From: Haloglomus litoreum
GTDB lineage: Archaea > Halobacteriota > Halobacteria > Halobacteriales > Haloarculaceae
Assembly: GCF_029338515.1 (NCBI RefSeq)
Contig: NZ_CP119988.1
Span: 744,001 to 808,000 of the forward strand
Reading direction: 5' to 3'
DNA: 64,000 nucleotides
Under the pieces are notes generated by a model. That model was given only the letters and a program-made list of their open reading frames with translations, was not told the origin of the DNA and did not search any database. Both the position numbers and the translations under genes were made by a program. This document shows, in pieces, positions 23,806-32,579 of the stretch. The first letter of the stretch is position 1, and each line of letters starts with the position of its first letter.

Positions 23806-26800
23806 GTGCGCGAGGCCGACGAGCGCTACTTCGAGCGCATCGAGGGCCAGCTGGACGAGGCGTTCGACGCCGCACGCGAGGCCAAGGAGCGTGGCGGCGA
23901 CCCCTCCACCGAGATCGAGATCCCGGTCGCGAAGGACATGGCCGACCGTGTCGAGAACATCCTCGGCATCGACGGCGTCGCCGAGCGCGTCCGGGAACTG
24001 GAGGGCGAGATGTCCCGCGAGGAGGCTGCGCTCGAACTGGTGAACGACTTCGTCGACGGCAACGTCGGGGACTACGACGGACGCGCGGGCAAGGTCGAGG
24101 GCGCGGTCCGGACGGCGGTCGCCCTGCTGACGGAGGGTGTCGTCGCGGCGCCCATCGAGGGCATCGACCGCGTCGAGTTGCTGGAGAACGACGACGGGAC
24201 GGAGTTCGTGAACGTCTACTACGCCGGCCCCATCCGCTCTGCGGGCGGGACGGCACAGGCGCTGTCGGTGCTCGTCGCCGACTACGCCCGGTCGCTGCTG
24301 GGCATCGAGGAGTACAAGGCGCGCGACGCGGAGGTCGAGCGCTACGCCGAGGAGATCGGTCTCTACGACAAGGAGACCGGTCTGCAATACACCCCGAAGG
24401 ACCCCGAGACGAAGTTCATCGCCGAGCACATGCCCATCATGCTGGACGGGGAGGCCACGGGCGACGAGGAGGTCTCCGGCTTCCGCGACCTCGACCGCGT
24501 CGACACCAACAACGCCCGCGGGGGGATGTGTCTGGTCCTCGCCGAGGGTATCGCGCTGAAGGCGCCGAAGATCCAGCGCTACACGCGCGGGCTGGACGAG
24601 GTCGACTGGCCGTGGCTCCAGGACCTCATCGACGGGAACTACAAGGACGACAAGGGCGGGGACGAAGCGGCCGAGGACGACGACGGTGACGAGGAGGACG
24701 CGGCCGACGAGAGCGACGAGGACGATGCCGAGGCGGGCGACGAACCCGCGGGTCCGCCCCGCGTCGAGAAATCGAAGAAGTTCCTGCGCGACCTCATCGC
24801 CGGGCGGCCCGTGTTCGGCCACCCCTCGGAGGCGGGTGGCTTCCGCCTGCGCTACGGCCGCGCGCGCAACCACGGCTTCGCGACCGCGGGCGTCCACCCC
24901 GCGACGATGCACCTCGTGGACGACTTCCTCGCGACCGGCACGCAGATCAAGACGGAGCGTCCCGGCAAGGCCGCGGGTGTCGTCCCCGTCGACTCCATCG
25001 AGGGGCCGACGGTGAAACTCGCGAACGGCGAGGTCCGGCAGGTCGACGACCCCGCCGAGGCCCTCGAGATACGGAACGGCGTCGACGCCATCCTCGATCT
25101 GGGCGAGTACCTCGTCAACTACGGCGAGTTCGTCGAGAACAACCACCCGCTCGCGCCCGCCTCCTACACGGTCGAGTGGTGGGTCCACGAGATGCGCGCC
25201 GCCGACGCCGACGTGCAGGCGCTGGAGGACGACCCCCACGTCGACCTCGCGCACCCGTCGGCCGAGCAGGCGCTGGCGTGGGCCGAGACCTACGACGCGC
25301 CGCTGCACCCCACGTACACCCCATGTTGGCACGACATCTCCGTCGAGGCGTTCGACGCCCTCGCGAGCGCCGCCAGCGAGGGGTCGTGGGCCGAGGCCGA
25401 CGGCCTCGCGATGCCCGAGGACTCGGGGACGGGCGGCCGCGACGCGCCCGACGGCGAGGGCCGGACGCTGGTCCTCCCGCGCTCGGACCTCGTCACGGAC
25501 GCGCTGGAGGCCCTGCTGGTCGAACACACCCAGGGTGAGGACACGCTGACGGTCCCGGACGCGCTCCCGTTCGTGCGCTCGCTCGGGCTCACCGAGACTC
25601 TCGAGCGCACCTGGACCCTGGACGACCTCCCGCGCGAGGCCCGCCAGTACGACGACGGGAACAACGCCATCGAGGCTGCCAACGCCGTCGCGCCGTTCGC
25701 GCTCCGCGAGCGCGCGCCCACCCGCATCGGCGCGCGGATGGGCCGCCCGGAGAAGTCAGAGAGCCGCGACCTCTCGCCGGCGGTCCACACGCTGTTCCCC
25801 ATCGGCGAGGCCGGCGGCAGTCAGCGCTCGTTCGCCGACGCCGCGAAGTACGCACCCACGATGGACCACCCGCAGGGCCGCGTCGACGTGGAACTCGCAC
25901 GCCGGGAGTGCCCGGACTGTGCGACCGAGACCTTCCGCGCGCGCTGCACGGACTGCAACGCCGTCACCGAGGCCGTCTACGTCTGTCCCGACTGCGACAG
26001 CGAGGTCGAACCCGACGAGTCCGGGCGCGCGGAGTGCCCGCGCTGCGAGACGCTCGCCTCGCCCACACAGTACGTCACGCTCGACGCGAACAGCGAGTAC
26101 CGCGGCGCGATGGAGAGCGTGAAAGAGCGCGAGAACGCCTTCGGGACGCTGAAAGCCGTCAAGGGACTCACCTCCGAGGAGAAGGTTCCGGAGCCGGTCG
26201 AGAAGGGCGTCCTCCGCGCGAAGAACGGCGTCTCGGTGTTCAAGGACGGCACCGTCCGCTACGACATGACCGACCTCCCCGTCACCTCCGTGCGGCCGGA
26301 GGAACTCGACGTGACGGCCGACGACTTCCGCGAACTCGGCTACCACGAGGACATCGAGGGCCAGCCGCTCCGTCACGACGACCAGCTGGTCGAACTGAAG
26401 GTGCAGGACATCGTCCTCTCGGACGGCGCCGCCGAGCATATGCTCCGCACGGCGGATTTCGTCGACGACCTGCTGACCCAGTACTACGGCACGGAACCGT
26501 TCTACGATGTCGAGGAGCGGCAGGATCTGGTCGGGGAACTCGTGTTCGGGATGGCGCCGCACACGTCGGCGGCGGTCGTGGGTCGGGTTGTCGGGTTCAC
26601 GAGTGCTGCGGTCGGTTATGCCCACCCATATTTCCACGCAGCGAAGAGGCGCAACTGTGACGGCGATGAAGATTGCGTTATGTTACTTATGGACGGGCTT
26701 CTAAACTTCTCTCGGAAATATCTACCGAACCAGCGCGGTGGTCGGATGGACGCGCCCCTCGTCATGTCCTCGCGCATCGACCCCTCGGAGATCGACGACG

Positions 26801-27402
26801 AGGCCCACAACATGGACATCGTGACCTCGTACCCCCACGAGTTCTACGAGGCCACGCGCGAGATGGCCGACCCCGAGGACGTGGACGTCCAGATCGCCGA
26901 GTCCACGCTCGGCACGGACGACGAGTACCACGGCTTCCAGCACACCCACGACACCACCGACATCGCGCTGGGTCCGGACCTGTCGGCGTACAAGACGCTC
27001 GACGACATGGACAAGAAGATGGACGGGCAGCTGGAGCTGGCCCGGAAGCTCCACGCCGTCGACGAGACGGACGTGGCCGAACGCATCATCGAGTACCACT
27101 TCCTGCCCGACCTCATCGGGAACCTGCGCGCCTTCTCGCGGCAGGAGACGCGCTGTCGGGACTGCGGCGAGAAGTACCGGCGGATGCCGCTCTCGGGCGA
27201 CTGCCGGGAGTGTGGTGGCGAGGTCTCGCTCACGGTCTACCAGGGCTCGGTGAACAAGTACATGGACACGGCCCGCCGGGTCGCCGAGGAGTACGGCGCC
27301 CGGCCGTACACGAAACAGCGCCTCGAGATCCTGAACAAGGCGCTGGAGTCCATCTTCGAGAACGACCACAACAAGCAGTCCGGCATCGCGGACTTCATGT
27401 GA
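23806..27402 (+). CDS. polC: DNA polymerase D large (catalytic) subunit DP2
   Basis: About 1198 residues; the replicative polymerase subunit of most archaea outside the Crenarchaeota. N-terminal block READERYFERIEGQLDEAF, YYAGPIRSAGGTAQALSVL near 143-161, an acidic insert (about 285-315), zinc-type Cys pairs (CPDCATETFRARCTDC, CPDCDSE, CPRC, and near the C-terminus CRDCGEKYRR with CRECGG), and the catalytic NCDGDEDC. A GTG at 23806 is preferred; GTG at 23794 would add four valines. No intein is present, yet codons 26581-26724 around the catalytic motif are unlike the rest (see findings). The DP1 exonuclease subunit is not in the window. Confidence 0.95.
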   Translation: MREADERYFERIEGQLDEAFDAAREAKERGGDPSTEIEIPVAKDMADRVENILGIDGVAERVRELEGEMSREEAALELVNDFVDGNVGDYDGRAGKVEGAVRTAVALLTEGVVAAPIEGIDRVELLENDDGTEFVNVYYAGPIRSAGGTAQALSVLVADYARSLLGIEEYKARDAEVERYAEEIGLYDKETGLQYTPKDPETKFIAEHMPIMLDGEATGDEEVSGFRDLDRVDTNNARGGMCLVLAEGIALKAPKIQRYTRGLDEVDWPWLQDLIDGNYKDDKGGDEAAEDDDGDEEDAADESDEDDAEAGDEPAGPPRVEKSKKFLRDLIAGRPVFGHPSEAGGFRLRYGRARNHGFATAGVHPATMHLVDDFLATGTQIKTERPGKAAGVVPVDSIEGPTVKLANGEVRQVDDPAEALEIRNGVDAILDLGEYLVNYGEFVENNHPLAPASYTVEWWVHEMRAADADVQALEDDPHVDLAHPSAEQALAWAETYDAPLHPTYTPCWHDISVEAFDALASAASEGSWAEADGLAMPEDSGTGGRDAPDGEGRTLVLPRSDLVTDALEALLVEHTQGEDTLTVPDALPFVRSLGLTETLERTWTLDDLPREARQYDDGNNAIEAANAVAPFALRERAPTRIGARMGRPEKSESRDLSPAVHTLFPIGEAGGSQRSFADAAKYAPTMDHPQGRVDVELARRECPDCATETFRARCTDCNAVTEAVYVCPDCDSEVEPDESGRAECPRCETLASPTQYVTLDANSEYRGAMESVKERENAFGTLKAVKGLTSEEKVPEPVEKGVLRAKNGVSVFKDGTVRYDMTDLPVTSVRPEELDVTADDFRELGYHEDIEGQPLRHDDQLVELKVQDIVLSDGAAEHMLRTADFVDDLLTQYYGTEPFYDVEERQDLVGELVFGMAPHTSAAVVGRVVGFTSAAVGYAHPYFHAAKRRNCDGDEDCVMLLMDGLLNFSRKYLPNQRGGRMDAPLVMSSRIDPSEIDDEAHNMDIVTSYPHEFYEATREMADPEDVDVQIAESTLGTDDEYHGFQHTHDTTDIALGPDLSAYKTLDDMDKKMDGQLELARKLHAVDETDVAERIIEYHFLPDLIGNLRAFSRQETRCRDCGEKYRRMPLSGDCRECGGEVSLTVYQGSVNKYMDTARRVAEEYGARPYTKQRLEILNKALESIFENDHNKQSGIADFM
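26581..26724 (+). other. codon-anomalous segment of polC over the intein-prone motif
   Basis: By my count 22 of 48 codons end in A or T (for example GTT, AGT, TAT, CCA, TTA, CTT, CTA, AAA), against 2 of the next 48 codons. The reading frame and the protein (HPYFHAAKRRN / CDGDEDC / LLMDGLLNFSRKYLP) stay fully conserved. The N-C junction at 26655/26656 lies in the middle. Confidence 0.75.
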
Positions 27403-27465
27403 CCCACGGGCGCCTCCGGTGGGGGGCAGCGCGGGGGTTATGCCCCCACGTGCCGAACCGTGTGT

Positions 27466-28443
27466 ATGCGTACCACAGCCGTCGCGCTGGTCGTCGCACT
27501 GGTCGTCACGGGGGCGGGGGCCCTCGCGCTGGGGGGCGCGCCGGCGGTGGGGGCACAGACCGACGGGACGGTCCTCGGAAGTCCGTCGCTCTCGGTGTCG
27601 GCAGCCGACAACCGACTCGGCGCCGGCGAGGAGCGCTCGCTGGAGGTGACGGTGGCGAACGCCGGGACGCTGGTCCAGGGGGGCCCCGCGCAGTTCGAGG
27701 ACCGGGTGACGACGGCCCGCAGCGTCCGCATCGAGGTGGCTCGCGACCGACTACAGGCGCCGCTCGCCCGTGGGCTCCACGTCGACACCGGGACGGTACT
27801 GCTGGGTGAGATTCCCGGTGCCACCACCCGGGCGGTCGACCTGTCCCTCGGTGTTCGACGCTCGGTTCCGCCGGGGACCTACCAGCTCCCGCTCCGCATC
27901 TCGTACGAGTACACCTCGTTCGTCCGGTACGGCGAGGGCGCGCCGGAGTACAACGACGCCGAGCGGACGGTGGTCCTCAGGGTGCCGGTCGTCGTCGAGG
28001 AGCGGCCGCGACTGGAACTCACCAGCACCGGGAGCGACCCCATCACCCCCGGGAACACCGGACGGTACCGCTTCACCGTGACCAACACCGGGTCCGAGCG
28101 GGCGACCGATGTCGGCCTCCGGATCCGGGCCGACAACGTCGCAGTCCACCTCGGCGGCAGGGCCTCGGCCGGAGAGACGACCGGCGTCTTCGTCGGCGAC
28201 CTCGACCCCGGTGCCTCTCGGACGGTGGCGGTGACGCTCGGGGCGTACGAGTCGACGGCGCCGGGGACGTATCTGCTCGAGATGGCGGCGATCTACCGCA
28301 CGCCCGGTGGGTTCGAGCGGAGGGACGACTCCCTGCGGGCAGGGGTACGGGTGGTCGAGCAGGCCGACAGCGGCAACCGGACGCGCCAGGTGGTCGGGAG
28401 TACCTCGTTCCCCCCGCCGGACAACGGGACCGTATCGCCGTAG
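27466..28443 (+). CDS. secreted protein with COG1361-like beta domains
   Basis: A 325-residue exported protein: Sec-type signal (MRTTAVALVVALVVTGAGAL, cleavage near AVGAQ) and two Ig-like/NEW3-type modules, the first near 40-170, the second starting PRLELTSTGSDPITPGNTGRYRFTVTNTGSERA (about 185-217). Related haloarchaeal proteins usually end in a transmembrane helix; this one stops at NGTVSP without one, so it may be released or attached otherwise. ATG 27466 is preferred to GTG 27460. It precedes the S-layer gene by 478 bases. Confidence 0.72.
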   Translation: MRTTAVALVVALVVTGAGALALGGAPAVGAQTDGTVLGSPSLSVSAADNRLGAGEERSLEVTVANAGTLVQGGPAQFEDRVTTARSVRIEVARDRLQAPLARGLHVDTGTVLLGEIPGATTRAVDLSLGVRRSVPPGTYQLPLRISYEYTSFVRYGEGAPEYNDAERTVVLRVPVVVEERPRLELTSTGSDPITPGNTGRYRFTVTNTGSERATDVGLRIRADNVAVHLGGRASAGETTGVFVGDLDPGASRTVAVTLGAYESTAPGTYLLEMAAIYRTPGGFERRDDSLRAGVRVVEQADSGNRTRQVVGSTSFPPPDNGTVSP

Positions 28444-28451
28444 TGGTCGCG

Positions 28452-28502
28452 CCTATCGCTCTACAGGCCCCGGCCTATCGCTCTACAGGCCCCGGCCTAT
28501 CG
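28452..28502. repeat. 22-bp tandem repeat, 2.3 units
   Basis: The unit CCTATCGCTCTACAGGCCCC plus GG occurs at 28452-28473 and 28474-28495, with a third partial CCTATCG at 28496-28502. It starts 9 bases after the stop of the secreted protein gene. Confidence 0.85.
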
Positions 28503-28921
28503 CGACGTATCGGGCCCCCGTGACGAGATAGGGCGAGCGAAGTCGACCGGTACGTGCTACCTTTCCCGACGGACAGGCGGTGAGCCCCGGTCTCCGGTAC
28601 GGGAGCGTACCGGTGGGCGGCTCCCCCCACCGGGACACCGGGCGACTCGTGCCGATGGTTCGGATTCCCGAGGGATCGGCGGCAAGGAGCACCAACTCCT
28701 GCCGGAATCCCCGGTAGGTGCGGGTTTGGAAATCGCCGCGGATTCCGTCCCGAGCGTAATCCGGTGTTTCCTCGAGTATCGTGGGAAATAACAAACACGG
28801 GACATGGCCTACTGACTTCCCCGGATAGAGGTGGAAATAGGCCAGAGATTCCCTCAAGTCCGAGATAATGGAGTAATATCGTACAACTGAAACGAAATAT
28901 GAATCCAGACATTACAACACA
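28503..28921 (+). promoter_or_regulatory. structured upstream region of the S-layer gene
   Basis: About 420 bases without a convincing gene. It holds mutually exclusive stems: CCGGTAC/GTACCGG (28594-28600 with 28607-28613) and CCGGTGGG/CCCACCGG (28610-28617 with 28626-28633) share bases 28610-28613. CGGAATCC/GGATTCCG pair at 28703-28710 and 28740-28747. The last 120 bases become AT-rich and should contain the promoter; I could not fix one TATA box. It probably drives the S-layer gene. Confidence 0.45.
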
Positions 28922-31402
28922 ATGATACGAAAAACGAACGGATCAGGCAGCCGGATCGGTGTCATCCTCATGGTCGTGACACTGGTCCTCTCGTCGACAC
29001 TGGCGGGTGTCGCCTTCGGCGCGACCGTCCAGCGTGGCGGCGGGAACTTCAACCCGGGTGTCGGCGGCCCGAGCGACGTACAGATAACGGCGGACAAGCC
29101 CGTCGTCTTCCAGGGCGAGGAGAACATCGACCTCCTCGGGACGGACGGCCAGCCCATCGACGCCGCGCAGCTCGTCGGCGTGGCCGGGGACGCCGAGGGC
29201 GTCCCGCTGGAACTCCCGGTCCCCCAGGACCAGGAGCGCGGCCAGTACGCCATCAACGGCCAGGCCGACCAGGCAGGCGTGACGGTCCAGACGCCGCGCG
29301 TGACGGAGCTGGAGCTCCTGAACGAGCGTGGCATCGACGTCGAGGGCGCCTCCGTCCAGGAGGACGAGGTCATCCTCGTGCGCGCCGAATGGAACTACGA
29401 GGAGGCGGAGGACCTCGAACTGATCGTGCGCGACGAGAACGGCAACGAGATCACCGGTGACGTCCTGGCCGACGCCGACCAGCTGTCGGCGTCCCAGCGC
29501 GAGGAGCTGACCGGTGCCTACGCACAGAACCCCGCGAAGGTCGCGAACCCCGGCCAGCGTGGCACCGGAACCGGCGTCGTCTACCTGCAGGGCGTCGGTC
29601 AGTTCGAGCCGGGGGAGCTGAACGGGAGCCAGGTCGACGCGGCCTACTGGGCACTCGACCTGAGCGACATCGACTCCGGTGACGTCTCCGTCACCGTCGA
29701 GGGCTGGGACGACCTCGACTTCGGGGCCGCGACCCGGTCGACCTCGCTCTCGGTGCAGACCGAGGACGACGTGACGCTGGACCTCGACCGCGACGACGCG
29801 ACGCGGGGCCAGAACGTCCGGTACACCATCCGCGGCTCGACCGCGGGCGCGAACCACTACGTCGTCATCGAGGACGACGACTTCCGGAACAACCGCGTCG
29901 ACGCGCGCGTCTTCCGCGACATCCAGGACGTCGTCGACCGCGGCACCTTCGACACGGACGACGACGGGACGCCGGAGTTCGCGTGGGCGCAGGTCGAGAT
30001 CGACGAGGACACCGGCCTCGGTGTCGGCCAGATCGACACCTCGTTCCTCGACGACGCGTCGGTCACCGTCGACCTCTTCGCAGCGGACCAGTCGCTCGAC
30101 GAGGTCGCGGCGGACCTCGGGAACCCCGAGGACGACCGGACGCTCAACGTCGAGCAGGGTGACCTCGAGTTCGACAGCCCGGTCGGCACCTACGTCGCCG
30201 GGTCCGAGGTCGACGTGCGTGGCTTCGCCGCGCCCGGTGTCGACGACGTTGCCATCTACGCCCGCGACCAGGGTGACTGGGAGCTCGTCGACGTCAACGA
30301 GGACGGCACGGCCGACGGCGACGACACCATCAGCGTCGACTCCACCGGCGAGTGGGAGCGCGAGGACGTGGTCCTGTCGCAGGCTAGCGACATCTTCTCC
30401 ATCCCCGGCCGCTACCGCATCGGCGTCGTGGAGGCGGAGGACGCCGTCGACGGCCAGGGTGAGCTCCGGACCACGCTGACCACCTCGCAGTTCAGCAGTG
30501 CGACCAGTAGCCAGTCCTCGCTCATCGTCCAGGAGCCCGGACTGGAGGAGACCCGGTCCTTCCAGGCCATCAACGGTCAGGTCGCCGTCGAGGACGGCAC
30601 CGTCGACGTGGTCGGCGTGGCGCCGGGCCTCGACGAGGTGCTGGCCGTCATGGTCGACTCGCGCGGTCGTATCGCCACCGAGCGGATCTCGGTCGACGAC
30701 GACGACACGTTCGAGGAGGACGACATCCCGCTGGTGACCCAGGACGGCCGGACGCTCAACGAGGGCACCGTCCGTGCGCTCCTGCTCGGTCTCGGCCGCG
30801 ACGGCGTCGCCGGCGACGGCATCCTGCCGGGGCAGACGTCCGCCAACCTGGCGGCCCTGGAGAACTACGTCGTCGGCCTCGGGCCGGGACTGACCCAGGA
30901 ACAGACCATCGAACGCATCCGTGACGAGACCACGGACGAGGTCGCTAGCGACGACCTCTCGATCAGCGAGTCGTTCCGGTTCACGGACGGCGCGACCAGT
31001 ATCGAGACGGTCGCCCCCGCTGACGGGAACGTCAGTCAGGGCCAGATCCAGACCATCGAGGTCGGCGAGACCATGCTGGTCCAGGGTCTCACCAACCGCA
31101 AGCCCGACGACAACACCATCTCGGTGGAGGTCATCGACGGGCCCAGCGCCGACCAGTTCGACATCAACTCGACCGACGAGTGGGGGCTCGACGGTGTCTG
31201 GTCCGTGACGCTCGGCACCGACGGTGTCGAACCCGGCACCTACGTCCTGGAGGCCGACGACGGTGACAACACGGACACGGTGCAGGTCCGCATCGTCGAG
31301 GCACAGGCCGAACCGGAGCCGACGGCCACGCCGGAGCCGGAGCCGACGGCCACGCCCGGGAACGTGACCGCGCTACGCGGTCCGCTCCCCGGCGTCCGGT
31401 GA
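28922..31402 (+). CDS. S-layer glycoprotein (csg family) lacking the C-terminal anchor
   Basis: An 826-residue exported surface protein homologous to the haloarchaeal S-layer glycoprotein (Haloferax HVO_2072 type). Signal peptide at 1-33 (hydrophobic VILMVVTLVLSSTLAG). Family blocks: GDAEGVPLELPVPQ near 96, WDDLDFGAATRSTSL near 261, VGTYVAGSEVDVRGFAAPGVDDVAIYARDQGDWEL near 420-455, GRYRIGVVEAEDA near 496, LKPDDNTISVEVIDGPS near 729. The end has a Thr/Pro/Glu linker (EPTATPEPEPTATPG), where homologues continue with a PGF motif and a transmembrane helix for archaeosortase processing; here it ends VTALRGPLPGVR. Few N-glycosylation sequons are obvious. Confidence 0.88.
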   Translation: MIRKTNGSGSRIGVILMVVTLVLSSTLAGVAFGATVQRGGGNFNPGVGGPSDVQITADKPVVFQGEENIDLLGTDGQPIDAAQLVGVAGDAEGVPLELPVPQDQERGQYAINGQADQAGVTVQTPRVTELELLNERGIDVEGASVQEDEVILVRAEWNYEEAEDLELIVRDENGNEITGDVLADADQLSASQREELTGAYAQNPAKVANPGQRGTGTGVVYLQGVGQFEPGELNGSQVDAAYWALDLSDIDSGDVSVTVEGWDDLDFGAATRSTSLSVQTEDDVTLDLDRDDATRGQNVRYTIRGSTAGANHYVVIEDDDFRNNRVDARVFRDIQDVVDRGTFDTDDDGTPEFAWAQVEIDEDTGLGVGQIDTSFLDDASVTVDLFAADQSLDEVAADLGNPEDDRTLNVEQGDLEFDSPVGTYVAGSEVDVRGFAAPGVDDVAIYARDQGDWELVDVNEDGTADGDDTISVDSTGEWEREDVVLSQASDIFSIPGRYRIGVVEAEDAVDGQGELRTTLTTSQFSSATSSQSSLIVQEPGLEETRSFQAINGQVAVEDGTVDVVGVAPGLDEVLAVMVDSRGRIATERISVDDDDTFEEDDIPLVTQDGRTLNEGTVRALLLGLGRDGVAGDGILPGQTSANLAALENYVVGLGPGLTQEQTIERIRDETTDEVASDDLSISESFRFTDGATSIETVAPADGNVSQGQIQTIEVGETMLVQGLTNRKPDDNTISVEVIDGPSADQFDINSTDEWGLDGVWSVTLGTDGVEPGTYVLEADDGDNTDTVQVRIVEAQAEPEPTATPEPEPTATPGNVTALRGPLPGVR

Positions 31403-31580
31403 CGGGACTTCGAGCAGTATCGCCAGTCGAGTGAGGCGCGCCGGCCGGGGACGCGCCCTGCGGCTTCTTTATCGACGGTCGGAAGCGCCGAAGTCGTGCC
31501 GCCGACCTGGATGACTCGCGACAACATACCACACGACGAGTGTGGAACCTTTTGAAGGAGGCGGCTGCAACCCGCGGTAT

Positions 31581-32579
31581 ATGGCCGCCATCGAGCTGGA
31601 CGGGGTCACCAAGCGGTACGGGACCCTCACGGCCCTGGACGACCTGTCGCTGACGGTCGAGGAGGGCGAAGTGTTCGGGTTCCTCGGGCCGAACGGGGCG
31701 GGCAAATCGACGACGATCAACGTTCTGCTGGACTTCGTCCGGCCGGACGAGGGTGAGGTGGAGCTCCTGGGCGAGCCCGTCAGGCGCGAGCAGAGCGCCG
31801 AGGTACGCGAGCGCGTGGGCGTCCTCCCCGAGGGGTTCGGCGTCTACGACCGCCTCTCCGGGCGCAAGCACCTCGCGTTCGCCATCGACTCGAAGGACGC
31901 GGCGGACGACCCCGACGAACTGCTCCAGCGGGTCGGTCTCGACGGCGACGGCGACCGGCCGGCGGGGGACTACTCCCGCGGGATGAAACAGCGCCTCGTC
32001 CTCGCGATGGCGCTCGTCGGCGAGCCCGAGCTGCTCGTGCTGGACGAGCCATCGACGGGGCTGGACCCCAACGGCGCGCGCCGGATGCGCGAGGTGGTCC
32101 GCGAGGAGGCCGCCCGCGGCGCGACCGTCTTCTTCTCCTCGCACATCCTCGGGCAGGTCGAGGCGGTCTGCGACCGCGTCGGCATCATCCGCGACGGCGA
32201 GATGATCGCCGTCGACTCCGTGGAGGGACTACGGGAGGCCAGCGGTGCCGAGAGCGCCCTCGAGGTCTCGACCGGATCGGCGGCCTCCGAAGCGGCGCTC
32301 GACGACGTGCGGGCCCTGACCGGCGTCTCCGAGGTCCGGGCGGCTGGCACGCAGGTCACGGTCACGCTGGGGGACGAGGTCCGGAAGACCGAGATACTGG
32401 ACGCCCTCGAGTCGGCCGGCGTCGAGGTGGTCGACTTCGAGACCCGCGAGACCTCGCTGGAGGACCTGTTCGCGGCCTACACGGAGGGCGACGAGGCCGA
32501 GAGTCCGGCCGGTGACGGGGAGGCGGGGAGCGACGGCGACCCCGACGGGACCGGGGACGAGGGGGGTGAGTCCGCGTGA
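31581..32579 (+). CDS. ABC transporter ATP-binding protein (ABC-2 export type)
   Basis: A 332-residue ATPase: Walker A GPNGAGKST at 36-44, signature region DYSRGMKQRLVLAMAL near 131-146, Walker B LLVLDEPSTGLDPNG near 150-164, switch His in FFSSHIL near 191. A C-terminal domain of about 100 residues follows, ending in an acidic tail. It couples to the permease encoded next, with which it shares a GTGA overlap. TATA-like CTTTTGAA (about 31551) supports the ATG at 31581. Substrate unknown; drug or NosFY-like export are possible. Confidence 0.9.
   Translation: MAAIELDGVTKRYGTLTALDDLSLTVEEGEVFGFLGPNGAGKSTTINVLLDFVRPDEGEVELLGEPVRREQSAEVRERVGVLPEGFGVYDRLSGRKHLAFAIDSKDAADDPDELLQRVGLDGDGDRPAGDYSRGMKQRLVLAMALVGEPELLVLDEPSTGLDPNGARRMREVVREEAARGATVFFSSHILGQVEAVCDRVGIIRDGEMIAVDSVEGLREASGAESALEVSTGSAASEAALDDVRALTGVSEVRAAGTQVTVTLGDEVRKTEILDALESAGVEVVDFETRETSLEDLFAAYTEGDEAESPAGDGEAGSDGDPDGTGDEGGESA

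Noticed and set aside
26570-26735. A residual intein in polC
   Set aside because: The reading frame passes straight through the conserved motif without any inserted residues; only codon use is abnormal.
28475-28912. Minus-strand ORFs upstream of the S-layer gene
   Set aside because: Three frames are open at once, composition is Pro/Arg/Gly-rich, and the region is dominated by hairpins and tandem repeats.
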